The position numbers and the translations under genes were made by a program. DNA of 64,000 nt. Origin: Artemisia argyi. Lineage: Eukaryota; Streptophyta; Magnoliopsida; Asterales; Asteraceae. The notes under the pieces were generated by a model, which was given only the letters and a program-made list of their open reading frames with translations, was not told where the DNA came from and made no database searches. Of the stretch, positions 11,601-22,651 are shown piece after piece (position 1 is the first letter of the stretch; each line of letters opens with the position of its first letter). The stretch lies in assembly GCA_030686995.1 (NCBI GenBank), contig CM060680.1:198883322-198947321 (forward strand), given 5' to 3'.

Positions 11601-13106
11601 ATAAAAATAAAATTTAATAGATGAACATTTTGACCATTCATACATGACTTCTCACGAAAAATAACATTCTTATTAGAATTCAATCTCCTTGAAAAGTTGA
11701 AAGTAAATACTTCTTTTGAGACAATAATTAATGTTATTGTAACTTATTGGAGGAAAACGTCGTAACTCCACAATTCTAACAATCATCCCATCTTAAGCAG
11801 GACTTTGCGCGCTGAAAATTATGTTCTACGGATTCCTTAAGGTGCTTGGTAAGGCAAATCAAAAGTTACAATAACTATATGACCAAATAATGTAAGATAA
11901 AGAAAGTTACTTATTTATTTGAGATTCTGAGTTGTCTATATGTTGCAGTACGACTTTTCTTTGAAGATACGTTTCAGATTCATAAAGATGCAACAAATCT
12001 CTTAGAGGTTGTATGTCTCAAGATATTTCGTAAATATAATAACTCGAGCACCTACCATCAGTATTACACTACTTCGATTTTTGAAGCCACTAGAAAAAAT
12101 GCATCCACTTTTATTAGATATATTATGAGGGAGTTTCCAAATGCAATTTGGAGTACCAATGAAGATGGTCACAATTTTATTCAATATTCAGTGATCAATC
12201 GTTCAGAGAAGATTTACAACCTACTATATGAAATGAGCGAACACAAGAATATTTATAAAACGATCAAAGATTCTTCTGGGAATAATCTTTTGCATTTGGC
12301 TGCAAGATTAGCACCTACTAACAAATTGAATCTAATATCGGGGGCAGCTTTGCAAATCCAACGCGAACTTCAATGGTTCAAGGTGAGTACTTTAACCAAT
12401 GACTCGAAGTTTGAATATCATTCAGCATACATAAAGTTCTTGAGACGTATTATGATATATCTTCCAACTTTAATATATCATCATATTGTAGGAAGTTGAA
12501 CGATTTGTATGTCCCTTAAACCGGATACAAAAGAACTCAGATGACGAAACACCTGAAATGGTATTCACAAGAGAGCATAAAGACCTGGTGATCGAGGGAG
12601 AGAATTGGATAAAAAAAACTGCCGAGTCATACACCATTACAGGTGCACTCATTATCACCATTGTGTTTGCTGCAGCTATTACAGTGCCCGGTGGAAATAA
12701 TCAAGAATCAGGGATACCGATTTTCACTAACAACGTTGCGTTCACAATATTTGCTATTTCAGATGCAATATCATTATTCACAGCTGTTACGTCGTTGTTA
12801 ATGTTTCTATCAATCCTTACCGCACGTTTTGCGGAACAAGACTTTCTCTTTAAGTTGCCAACAAAGCTGATTATTGGCCTCACCATGTTGTTCCTCTCGA
12901 CAACAGCAATGATCATAGCTTTTGGAGCAACGTTGTTCCTTGTTTTTGGACAAAGAAACTTGTTAATGCTTATTCCAATAGGTACATTAACATGCCTCCC
13001 AATTACGTCTTTTGTCACCTTGCAATTTCCTCTTATTATGGAATTAATAAGTGCAACATATTGTGGTGGTATCTTTGTTAAAGAAAAGTATGACTACTTC
13101 TACTGA
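7524..13106 (+). CDS. Gag-domain/ankyrin/PGG-domain membrane protein, gene 1 (six exons)
   Basis: Predicted exons: 7524 (or 7581)-8004, 9462-10031, 10116-10232, 10312-10434, 11949-12382, 12492-13106, all with GT-AG introns. From 7581 they sum to 2283 nt, one open frame of 760 aa. Exon 1 encodes a Copia Gag-like (UBN2/Retrotran_gag_3 type) domain with NLWRLQMECLLKSQ and a later W-rich segment. Exon 2 carries three ankyrin repeats (GNTVLHVAV, GSSLLHVAA, GHTPLALSV). Exon 5 adds two more (GHNFIQYSV, GNNLLHLAA). Exon 6 holds the PGG domain (TVPGG) and about four membrane segments, ending KEKYDYFY. Plant ankyrin/PGG proteins of the ACD6/ITN1 group act at membranes in defence or stress signalling; the role here is inferred only from family. 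What is odd is the retrotransposon-like N-terminus. An alternative is that exon 1 is a separate gene and the ankyrin gene starts elsewhere, but splice phase and frame match in both paralogues. Confidence 0.8.
8060..8195. repeat. Local inverted repeat in intron 1 of gene 1
   Basis: AACAAATAATCTCTCTTTT near 8063-8085 recurs as its reverse complement near 8160-8185, after a run of about 30 A. The equivalent intron of gene 2 has only the first arm, so the second was added in gene 1. Confidence 0.55.
8573..8656. repeat. (TA)n tract at left edge of fold-back element M1
   Basis: About 42 TA repeats in intron 1 of gene 1. The fold-back element M1 follows directly and a short TA run resumes on its other side (8992-9002). 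Confidence 0.9.
8657..8991. mobile_element. Fold-back element M1 in a (TA)n tract
   Basis: A 335-bp near-perfect palindrome. Each arm of about 150 bp runs from TATTTTCAGAACCC through GGGAACTGCGAGAACT to ATATAAAACC, and the arms differ at only about two sites by eye. Both ends abut TA repeats. The terminal motif GCGAGAACTGCGAGAACC-like is shared with three elements at 55.9-60.8 kb. It resembles the microsatellite-targeting style of rice Micron elements. No coding. RNA from this intron could form a long hairpin. Confidence 0.75.
8992..9461. other. Rest of intron 1, gene 1
   Basis: AT-rich intron DNA with short TTA and TTTTA runs. From about 9030 it aligns with 55580-55850 and 60865-60984 of gene 2, which shows where gene 2's later insertions lie. 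It ends at the acceptor ATCATGTAG (9453-9461). Nothing else is seen. Confidence 0.6.
10918..11255 (+). mobile_element. Non-autonomous mini-Helitron in intron 4 of gene 1
   Basis: Starts TCTTTTTTATATAAT and ends with a short hairpin (CGCGTACGCG), then ATTATAACTAG, with host A before and host T after: canonical Helitron termini (TC...CTAG between A and T). The paralogous intron in gene 2 reads ACATACA|TAAGG at 62450/62451 with no insertion, which is the empty site. The 338-bp body contains a direct repeat of about 55 bp (ATCCATAACACAAGTAGAAG type). No coding. Confidence 0.85.
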
Positions 13107-13320
13107 ACCATTTTTAACCGTAAAGGTCATTCCCCAAGGATATTGTGTAATGTTGCTAAATTTATTTATTGTTTTGCATCATTTCCATTTATCAATGACA
13201 TCATCTATGTAACACTTTGTTTTCAACATATAGTACCTTCATAAAATTCATTTAAAAAACTTATGATGACTGAACATAAAAATGAATGATTTTGTACATG
13301 ATGCGTAAGAAAAGATTGTG

Positions 13321-13690
13321 TGTTATATACATTTCCTTTCCAAGCATATAGAGATTTATTGTTATTTCACTCGTCACCGTCTTCAACTGGGCACCATTTA
13401 TTTGCCGTTATTTTCCGTTTGCTTTACATATTGCACAAATATTATTACTTACCAAGCCTCATTGTGGCTCGCGTTTTCATTTTCTATCTTACAAAGTCTC
13501 AATTTTCCCCGCTGCAGCATTATGAGTTTGAGAGGGGATGTTAGTTTATAAGGTCAGCCCACTTGTGTCGGCCTATTAGACCGTCTAGCATTAGAGCATC
13601 GTCTCTTTATTTTATGTATTTATATGTTGCTCGTACGGACTTTTCATTCATCAAGTTATACAAATGTTTGTTCACTATTCGGTTTCTACA
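13321..13690 (+). mobile_element. Copia 3' fragment: end of RNase H plus 3' LTR
   Basis: The frame 13318-13551 reads HIEIYCYFTRHRLQLGTI early, which matches the end of Copia polyproteins (usually HIEIDCHFTRHHLQQGTI in this group), then decays. It is followed by the purine tract GAGAGGGGA and a 152-bp LTR starting TGTTAGTTTATAAGG at 13539 and ending TTCTACA at 13690. The 5' part of the element is missing. It lies about 200 bp past the gene 1 stop, so it may supply or disturb the 3' UTR. Confidence 0.7.
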
Positions 13691-14547
13691 ATGAGTAAGT
13701 TCAACACTGCCTTCTACATTGTTTTCAGGGAAGGGTATATTAACTGATTAATATTGTTGGTTATGAACATTTTGCAAAAGTATATGTACTAAGAGAAGTC
13801 TGACCATTTGCTAAACATGGTCACCTAAAAGGCCAATGCTAATAGAAGTGGCAGACAAAGGTTAACGAAACTTAGAAGAAGATTGATGCAATACATTCTA
13901 ACACAAAGATAATGAATAACAAAACTTATGGATTTTATCATATATGATATTGATACAAAATGAGACACTGACTTTGCATATGATGTTGTCCGTGTAATTT
14001 TGTTTATTTGATGATGTGTAAATCAATTTCATTCTGATAAGCATTTCTCTACTATCTACGGTCATCGATCAATGTCTTAACTCTTAAGTGTTCGATATCA
14101 GATAACTCATATACAACAAAAATTAAAAAAATCACTATAAAAGAAACACTAGAGATAGCTTTAGAAAGAAAAAATAAAAAATAAACAATAAATAAAAAAA
14201 ATAAAAAATAAAAAAAAATTGCTGAATAAATACTTAGGAAAACACCAATCCAAGCAATACAAAATTGAACCACCACCAGAACTACTCAAAACTACATTCA
14301 AAATATAACCCCAGAGATTAGAAATTCAGCATTCAACAAAATTATAGAGTATAAAATGCGTCACACCCGCCTCTCGGAAAGGGTTGATTTAATCTTGATT
14401 TCTATGTGCCTCGTGGAACTCCTTGGAAGGTGCATCATTTCTTTGTTTTGTACTTAACAAAGAGCTAATGAATCTAGAGTTAATGAATCTAAGGTTCAAG
14501 AATATCTATGTATCCAAAAAGAATTTACCTAAAAACGAAAAGATTTA
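13691..14547. other. Intergenic DNA with no recognised feature
   Basis: AT-rich sequence with an A/AAAT-rich stretch near 14165-14220. Short ORFs here have no recognisable motif or codon structure. I see no gene or transposon ends. Confidence 0.5.
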
Positions 14548-15412
14548 TCAAAAGGCTTTCTTCTTACTCTTCTTCATTCTCTTAGATTTCCTCCGTTTTA
14601 GGTATATCTGATATGATAAACCGCTAAACACCATAGCAACACTCCCCCATTGCTTTCTAGATAAGGGATTCCCACTAAGTAGTGATGATACCACAATGCT
14701 AACAAACTTTCGGGTGGTTGTGATTGTGGTGTTAGTTAATGAACCAAATCGGCTAATGGTAAAAAATATAAAGTTTTGACCAATTGCGCCACATAAACAG
14801 TAGTATTAAATATCCCAAGCTGCTTCGGGGTTGTTTTTTGCAGAATTGAATTGCTTGGTATCCACTTGCTTGTGGCCAACCAAACATGAAAATGGCATTG
14901 TAAACGGTACCCCACAAGTTCATTCCTATCATCATATCCCATGCATTTGTTTTTGGGTTCCTGCAATGTTACGTAAATGCCTTCATTAGTAGTTATATTA
15001 CACGAAAATTGTTAAATAAGGTTTTCTGTATACATCAGGGGCAATCTCAACTATTTACATGAAAACTGGTAATTTGAAGTAGTAATGGATTAATAACGGG
15101 TCAAAAGACGTTTTACATGTTTACAGCACCCTAAACTGTTTCATAACAATGTTACAAAAAGTGTTGGGGGTTAGGCCAACCCGACCACACTGGTTTTGAC
15201 CTGACCTACCCATTTTGACCCGTTAGGCCTTTACCCAACCAACCCCGGTTTACCACCTCTAGTTTTAAGGTTGAATGGAAATTTAAAGCTTATTGAATGT
15301 ATACCTTGCTGAGATTGGATCTTGAGTGACATTTGTGAAACCATCAATACCAAGTTTAAGAAACAAAGTAGATATCCAAGTGGGGCGTTTGGATTAGCTA
15401 GCTTGTTAATCT
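14548..15412 (-). pseudogene. UDP-galactose/UDP-glucose transporter fragment (UTR1/UTR3-like)
   Basis: Two neighbouring exons of a nucleotide-sugar transporter (SLC35B family; Arabidopsis UTR1/UTR3 type, ER/Golgi multi-pass membrane protein). The right exon (about 15307-15412) reads ANPNAPLGYLLCFLNL then GFTNVTQDPISA. The left exon (14548-14962) reads TNAWDMMIGMNLWGTVYN, FMFGWPQASGYQAIQFC, GQNFIFFTISRFGS, TTTRKFVSIVVSSLLSGNP and a lysine-rich end before TGA. Splice sites join the two at the usual point. Damage: one lost base before GFTN, one extra C after the FCKKQP stretch, and a TAA shortly after WDI. Upstream exons are absent. It is therefore a dead gene fragment, possibly moved here with flanking DNA. 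Confidence 0.85.
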
Positions 15413-15415
15413 AAT

Positions 15416-15534
15416 TCAATTTAAGGATTCAAACAGATGAACACATATTCACCTTTGCCAATGCATCACTGTGCAAAAACAATTTTTTTAAAGATCATTT
15501 TAGAAGTGATTAACATTTACTCCATACACTTTTC
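15416..15534. other. Junction between transporter fragment and repeat array
   Basis: Short unassigned stretch. From about 15535 the sequence is the second half of the 1.2-kb repeat. Confidence 0.4.
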
Positions 15535-16287
15535 TTATCAAACTTCTTCATGTATTTTTCAATTATTAATGTTTGAATTGAGTGGTTTAAGATATTTATA
15601 CAGTATTTTTCTAATGTTTAATGAGTTTCATCACATGATTGGCAATGGCATTTTGTGAATGACGACAACTATATTTCAACAGAATTGTGACATAAACATT
15701 GCTTTCATTGTTAGATAAGCATAGGAAGATACTTGATACAACATCATAAGAATAGAATATAGAATCGAGTATTGTTGGAAGAAAGATAAAGTTAAGAATG
15801 ATATAAATAAAGGAACACATTGCTTTCATTGTTAGATAATCATAGAGAGATACTTGATCCAACATTATAAAAATGGAATATGGAATCGAATATTGTTGGA
15901 AGCAAAGATGAAATTAAGAATGATATAAATAAAGGAATACAATGCTTTCATTGTTAGATAAGCAATAAGAGATACCTGATCCAATATTATAAGAATGAAC
16001 TATAGAATCGAGTAATGTTGGAAGAAAAGATGATGTTAAGAAAGGTATAAATAGACGGATTAGCACATATACCTCTCCGGCTCTTCCCATCTACCAAAGT
16101 TAATTTTGTTACTTTCTTTGTTTTTTGGTTCATTAATGCAACACCACCAAGTTTGACTTTTATTTACAGATTATGTGGATCGGTTTTCTCATATGACAAA
16201 ATAAGATTTTCTATCAGTCCAATTTGATTTTCTTTAATAAGTACTTTTTTTCCTCAATATGGCCAGAGTATTTCCTTTTTTTATATA
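15535..16287 (+). repeat. 1.2-kb repeat, second half with three subrepeats
   Basis: Matches the second half of units 1 and 2. Here the ~122-bp subrepeat (CTTTCATTGTTAGATAAGC ... TATAAATAAAGG) occurs three times in tandem, starting at about 15697, 15818 and 15940. It is interrupted at 16287 by a Helitron. Confidence 0.8.
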
Positions 16288-17861
16288 CTAGACGAGTACC
16301 CGTGCATAGCAACGGGATTTTATAGCGACAGATCGTTTAGTGATAAAAAAAGTTTATGGGTTATAAACGAAAAATAATAAAAGTTTGAAGATTTAGAGAT
16401 TAAACATAATATTTTGAAACCCGGTTCGACCCGTTCTGGACGAAAAATGGGTCGATTTAAATTGAGTGAACCCGACGGGTTGGGTCGAAAACGGGTAAAA
16501 TTAAACTGGATCAACCCGCCGGGTTTGAAGCATCCCAGGTCAACCCGGTTTTTTATGTGTATTAATAGTTTCATTTTGAAATATATGTTTTCGTATGGCA
16601 TTTATTAGTTAGACGAACCGGTGGCGACACCGGTTTCCGGTTGAACCCGTTGGTCCGGTCCAGTTTTCAAAACTATATGTGCCATCAACTTGTTAGCTTG
16701 TATGAAGCTTTGTGAGTTTTATTAATTTGTATAATGGGCTTGTTTGGCATGAGCTTTTTGGGGAGCTGTTAGCTTTTTGTTATAAAAATAATCTTCTCTA
16801 AAATAAGTAGCTCCGTTTGGATACATTAACTTCAAGCTTTTATTTTAAACAAATAGCTCATAAATGAAAAGCTGATTCATGAAGCTTTTAAAACATTTTG
16901 AAGCCGTTAAAACTATAAATTACTAATATACCCTCCAAACATTTGTTTACAATTATAAATGTCTTTTTATGTCATTTTACATCTTATAATTACATTTAAC
17001 AGCTAACTTACCAAACACTTTTATTGATAAAAAGATACAGCTTTTAGCTCATGTTAACAGCTCTGCAGTTTATAGCTTACAGAGCTTACAGCAAACAGCT
17101 TACAGCTAGTTTTGCCAAACATACCCAATGTGTAAAATAACATTAGTTAGTGTGTTAATTATTTTATATTTAGATTATGTTGTAGCTTGTTTAAATTGTA
17201 CATTGTGAAATTTTTATTGTACTTTTTAGTAAGGGGTGTTTTAATTGGTTGTTTTTAATTATATATATATACTTTTAATTGGTTGTATAATGTGAATAAA
17301 TTATTGTACTTTAAAGTTATGGGGTGTTTTAATAAGAGTATTAATTATACTATGCATTTCTCTCACCTTTAACTTACAAGATTTCATTTTTCAAGATTTG
17401 ACCATACATTCTTTATAGCAACAAATAGTTTATTCGACAAATAGTTTATAAATGAAAAATAATATAAGTTTGAATATTTAGGAATTAAACATAATGTCTT
17501 GAAACCCGGGTGAACTGTTTCGCTCGAAAAATTGGTCGATTTAAACCGGGTCAACTTGCTAGGTTGGATCGAAAACGGGTCAAATTAAACCGGTTCAACC
17601 CGTCTGGTTAGAAGCGTCCCGGGTCAACCCGGTTTGTGATTTGTATTAATTGGTTGTATTTAATTTGGTAGATATGTTTTTTAATTGGTTGTACAATGTG
17701 AATAAATCATTGTACTTTTAAGTAATGAGGTGTTTTAATAAGTGTATTAATTATATTTCATAATTTCCTTTAATAAGATTTTTCAAGATTTCAAGATTTC
17801 CACTTTTCAAGATTGACCATTTTTTCAAGATTGACCATTTTTCCTTTATATGTAGTATAGA
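16288..17861 (-). mobile_element. Non-autonomous Helitron
   Basis: Read on the minus strand it begins TCTATACTACATATAAAGG (at 17861) and ends with a hairpin of CCCGT/ACGGG arms followed by CTCGTCTAG (at 16288). The host repeat reads ...TATATA before and TAAAAATGATT after, so it sits between A and T. The 1574-bp body contains an imperfect direct duplication (about 16314-16570 and 17412-17645) rich in GGGTC/GACCC, and a nested MITE. No coding frame is convincing. Confidence 0.8.
16736..17126. mobile_element. MITE with GGGCTTGTTTGGCA ends
   Basis: A 391-bp element whose ends are inverted copies: GGGCTTGTTTGGCA on the left and TGCCAAACATACCC on the right. The interior is rich in AGCTTACAGC/AGCTTTT motifs. 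The flanks share AAT, which would suit a 3-bp target duplication (Harbinger-like), but a hAT assignment is possible. Confidence 0.65.
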
Positions 17862-18714
17862 TAAAAATGATTATTTGCAATCTCCCAATCAAGTTTTTAT
17901 TTATTTATTTATTTATTTTATAACCCTTCTTCCTAAAAAACATCAAATTATTATATAATCAATAAATATGAAACAAATACAAAGTATATATATAAAACAA
18001 CTACAATCGAAAGGGACCAAATTTTACATGATTTTTATACCACTAGTACCCCTAATATACTAAACTATAAGAAATAGATTATTAAATATATGAGAAGAGC
18101 CAAATGATAAAAACCAAATACTACTATAAAATTATTCCTTCCAAAGTATCCATACACTATACCAACTCTAACACTACAAATGACCAATGTTTCAAAATTT
18201 GACCAGTGGGTCATACAAGCTCCAAACCAATAAAAGGTAACCAATGTGATGGAAAGGAAATAACTAATTAGAAAGGAATCCCAATCATGCTTCATGAAGC
18301 AAGAAATTCTAACATGCTTTTGTCAGCATTAAGTTATTTCATCTTTTAGTTTAAATATGTAAGACTAAAGGTAATCGTCACACCGGGTCACCTTCCACAT
18401 TAGCGCCACCTCAGCTTTCTCTGTTATCTTACTTCCCATCACACTATCTCACCTTTCAACCCTAATAAGGTCACACCACCCCATCTTTCATTAAAATACT
18501 CACTTTATATAAACATATCTCATTATATACCATATACACTCACAAACTAAATAAAAATAATAATAAAACACAAACCCTTTTGCACAAATGCCGAAAGTCT
18601 TTCAACTCACCACTATGGCACTATCTCCAATTTGTGATGGGGTCACGCGTGAGAATTTTTGTAGGCAATGGGATTTATGGTATGAAGTGCTGTGATGGGT
18701 GATGGCCTGACACC

Positions 18715-19375
18715 CATTGGCGTAGCTATTTAGGGGCGGGCAGGGGCGCCCGAACCCCCGAAAATTTTTTGCGATGTAGGGGTATATAGTTTTCGTGTAG
18801 AAAAATTTCGTTATATTCGGTTTCGACCCCCATTTTAATTGTGAATTTTTTTTTATACATTAAGCGATAAAATTGATTCATTACATCTCCACAAACTAAA
18901 ATCCATTAACAAACCAAATCCCAAACTAAAATCCATTACTTAGCCCATTAAAAAAACAACGGAACAATCCCTAACAATAACAAACCAATTAACCAAACCC
19001 CAAACCCTCCCCCTTCTACCCTCAGAATCTAGCAAACAGTATGGTGATTTACATAGAAAAAGAAATTGCTAACAAGTTTGATGCAGAGTCCTTAATTGAA
19101 TAATTCAAGGATCTTAAAGGTCGAAAGGCTGAACTCTAATTTCTTCAATGAATCGAACCAGGTACCAACCGTTTGTCTCCTTTTTAAAGTTTAGTTGTCT
19201 TGGACAAATGCTTAGTTTTTTAGTGATTGAAACTTTTTTTTTATAATAATAGTATTTAATTTTTGACCCGACCCGAAGCGAATCACCGACCCGAACATAT
19301 TACCCGAAAAATAGCGTTAGAAAAAAAAAATTTAGATCCCGACCCCCCACTGAAAATTTTCAAGCTTCGCCACTG
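18715..19375 (+). mobile_element. Internally deleted hAT element
   Basis: Ends CATTGGCGTAGC and GCTTCGCCACTG are imperfect inverted repeats that extend through a G/C-rich CCCCCGAAAATTTT block. The 8-bp duplication CTGACACC lies on both sides (18707-18714 and 19376-19383), which is diagnostic for hAT. At 661 bp it retains only the tail of a transposase gene. Confidence 0.85.
19041..19139 (+). pseudogene. Relic of hAT transposase C-terminus
   Basis: The frame reads MVIYIEKEIANKFDAESLIE, then a stop, then FKDLKGRKAEL and TAA. This matches the C-terminal dimerisation end of plant hAT transposases of the zinc-finger MYM-like group. The rest of the gene is missing. Confidence 0.65.
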
Positions 19376-20568
19376 CTGACACCCGTTACCTTTAGTCTAA
19401 GAAGATGTTTGAATTGAATGGTTTAAAATATTTACACAATATCTTTTTCATTTGTTAATGTTTGAATTGAATGGTTAAAACTATTCATACAATTTTTTTT
19501 AATGTTTAATGAGTGTCATCATATGATGGCAATGGCATTTTGTGAATGACAACAACTCTATTCTAACAGAATTGTGACATAACCATTGTTTTCATTGTTA
19601 GATAAGCATAAGGAGATACCTGATCCAACAATATAAGAATGAAATATGAAATAGAGTGATATTGGAAGGAAACGATAAAGTTAAGAAAGTTATAAATAAA
19701 GGAATACATTGCTTTCATTGCTAGATAAGCATACGGAGATACATGATCCAACATTATGAGAATGGAATATGGAATTGAGTGATGTTGGAAGCAAAGATGA
19801 AGTTAAAAAATGTATAATAAAGAAATCAGGACATATAGTTCTCCGGCTCTTCCCATCTAGCAAAGTTAATTTTTTTATTTGGTTCATTAATGCAACACCT
19901 CTAATACCCAATTTTGACTTTTATTGACAGATTACGTAGTTAAGTTTTTCCACATGACAAAATACGATTTTTTTTATCTGTCCAATTTGATATCCGTCAA
20001 AAACTATTTTTTGTTCCTCTGAAAATGGTCAAGGTATTTGCTTTTTTCATATATAAAAACGATTATTTGCAATCTCCCAATCATTTTTTCCTCATCTTCA
20101 TCCTAGAATACATCAAATTATTATATAATCAATAAAAATGAAACAAATACAAAGTATATATAAAACAACCACAATCAAAATGGACCAAATTTTACACGGT
20201 TTTAATACCACTCGAAACCTTAATACACTAAAACTATAAGAAATAGATTATTGAATATACAAAAAGAGCAAAATGATAAAACCAAATACAACTATAAAAT
20301 TATCCCTTCCAAAGCATCCATACACTAAAATACCAACTCAAACATCTACAAATGACCAATATTCCAAAATTTGACCAGTGAGTCATAGAGGCTCCAAACC
20401 AATAAAATATGACCAATGTGATGGAAAAGGAATAACCATAACTAAGGAAGGAATCCTAATCATGCTTCATGAAGCAAGGAATCCTAATGTAGCTTTTGCC
20501 ATCACTATGTTATTTCATCTTTTAGTTTAAATATGTAAGAAGATGTTTGAATCGAATGGTTTCAGATA

Positions 20569-22651
20569 GAGTAAACTACATCGTTCGTCCTTGTGGTTTG
20601 CATTGACCGCAGCCTTTCGTCCTTTGACCAAAAAAATTGCACCACTCGTCCTTAAGTGTGAAACGTTATGCACCGTTAGTCCCTCCCTCTAACGAAGTCC
20701 ACTAACGCTCGTTAACACTTGTTAACTTGTTTTCTAATAAGGGTATAATCGTCATTTCGCACCATAAGAACGAACGGTGCAATTTACGCTTTTTGTCCGT
20801 TTTTGTACGCTTTCGTCTATTTTTTTTTTTGTTTTCATCCGTTTTTTTACGTTTTCATCCGTTTTTTTTTTTACCTTTTATTCCGTTTTTTTCGTTTTCG
20901 TCCATTTTTTTACGTTTTCGCTTGTTTTTTTTTTACGTTTTTGTCCATTTTTCTTACGTTTTCTTACATTTTTATACGTTTTCATATGTTTTTATCCATT
21001 CTTATTTGTTTTTATACGTTTTCATCCGGTGTTTACGTTTTCTTCTGTTTTTACGTTTTTGTCTGTTTTTGTTCCTTTTTTTACGTTTTCGGTAGTTTTT
21101 TTATGTTTTCGCCCGTTTTTTTTACGTTTTTGTCCTTTTTCTTACGTTTTTATACGTTTTCATACGTTTTTATCCATTCTTATCCGTTTTACATTTTCTA
21201 TGTTTTTACATTTTCTTCTGTTTTTTATACTTTTTCGTCCGTTTTTTACATTTTAGCCTTTTTTTTTACGTTTTCATCCATTTTTTATGTTTTCGTCGGT
21301 TTATTTGCTTTCATCCGTTTTTTACGTTTTCGTTTGTTTTTTACGCTTTTTGTCCATTTTTCTTACGTTTTCATATGTTTTCTTATACTTTTTATACTAT
21401 TTTATCCATTCTTATCCGTTTTTATACATTTTCTTCCGTTGTTTATGTTTTCGTCTGTTTTTTACGTTTGTGTCTGTTTTATTACGTTTTCGTCAATTTT
21501 TTACGTTTGTGTCTATTTTTTACGTTTTTGGTTGTTTTTACATTTTCGTCTATTTTTTTACGTTTGCGTCTGTTTTTTTCGTTTTCAAAAACAAAAAAAG
21601 GGGACAAAAACGTAAAAAAGAAGGACGGAAACGTAAAAAACGAACGAGAAAGTAAAAAACGACGAAAACGTAAAAAAATCAAATGAAACACAAAAAGGGA
21701 CAATAACGTAAAAAAACAGAAGAAAACAAAAAAACGAACATAAACGTAAAAAAAACAGCCGAAAATATAAAAAATGGACAAAAACATAAAAAATAGACGA
21801 AAACGTAATAAAACATACAAAAACGTAAACAACGAATGAAAACGTATAAAAACGGATAAGAATGGATAAAAACATATGAAAATGTATAAAAATGTAAAAA
21901 AAACATATGAAAATGTAAGAAAAATGGACAAAAACATAAAAAAAATAGCGAAAACATAAAAAAATGGATGAATGCGAAAAAAAATGGACGAAAACGATAA
22001 AAACAGACGAAAACATAAAAAACAGACGAAAACCTTAAAAAACAGAAGCAAACATAAAAAATGGATGAAAACGTAAAAAAACGGATGACAATGGATAAAA
22101 ACGGATAAGAATGGATAAAACGTATAAAACATAAGAAAAAATGGACAAAAACGTAAAAAACGGGCGAAAACGGAAAAAAATAGACGAAATCGTAAAAAAA
22201 CAGAGTAAAACGTAAACAACGGATGAAAACGTATAAAAACGGATAAGTATGGATAAAAACGTATGAAAACATATAAAAATGTAAGAAAACATATGAAAAC
22301 GTAAGAAAAATGGACAACAATGTAAAAAAAAGTCAAAAACGTAAAAAACATACGAAACTGAAAAAATGGACGAAAACGTAAAAAAACTGACGAAAACGTT
22401 AAAAAACAGACGAAAGTGTAGAAAAACAGACAAAAAACGTAAATTGCACCGTTCGTCCTTATGGTGCGAAATGACTCCCTTATGAGAAAACAAGTTAATA
22501 AGAGTTAACGAGCGTTAGTGGGCTTCATTAGAGGGAGGGACTAACGGCGCATAACGTTTCACACTTAAGCCCGAGTGGTGCAATTTTTTTGGTCAAAGGA
22601 CGAAAGGCTGCGGTCAACGCAAATCACAAGGACGAACGGTGTGGTTTACTC
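20569..22651. mobile_element. Fold-back Mutator-like element with inverted minisatellite arms
   Basis: Termini GAGTAAACTACA/TGTGGTTTACTC are flanked by the 9-bp duplication TTTCAGATA (20560-20568 and 22652-22660), as for Mutator-like elements. Terminal inverted repeats are about 215 bp and differ at few sites. Each then passes into a roughly 800-bp minisatellite of 18-20-bp units (TACGTTTTCGTCCGTTTTT on the left arm, its complement on the right), meeting near 21590. The whole 2083 bp is one giant imperfect palindrome. Long ORFs in all frames (up to 289 codons, rich in Phe/Val/Arg/Ser) are products of the repeat. No transposase. Confidence 0.85.

Larger units (their letters stand above)
18363..19397. 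mobile_element. Harbinger-like MITE (TSD TAA) holding a hAT element
   Basis: Perfect 12-bp terminal inverted repeats GACTAAAGGTAA/TTACCTTTAGTC are flanked by TAA on both sides. Removing it restores the repeat unit. Without the nested element and its duplication it is about 366 bp. TAA duplication and size suit a Tourist/Harbinger MITE, although the terminus itself is not one I recognise. No coding. Confidence 0.8.
17862..20048 (+). repeat. 1.2-kb repeat, unit 4, split by nested MITEs
   Basis: First half at 17862-18362 and second half at 19398-20048, with palindrome GCTTCATGAAGC near 18288-18299 and two ~122-bp subrepeats (about 19583 and 19707). The break falls exactly at GTAA|GAAGATG of the intact unit. 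Confidence 0.8.

Noticed and set aside
20727..22493. Long ORFs (up to 289 codons) on both strands, rich in Phe, Val, Arg and Ser
   Set aside because: They arise from an 18-20-bp minisatellite that stays open in several frames at once on both strands. The region is the interior of a fold-back MULE and shows no domain or codon bias.
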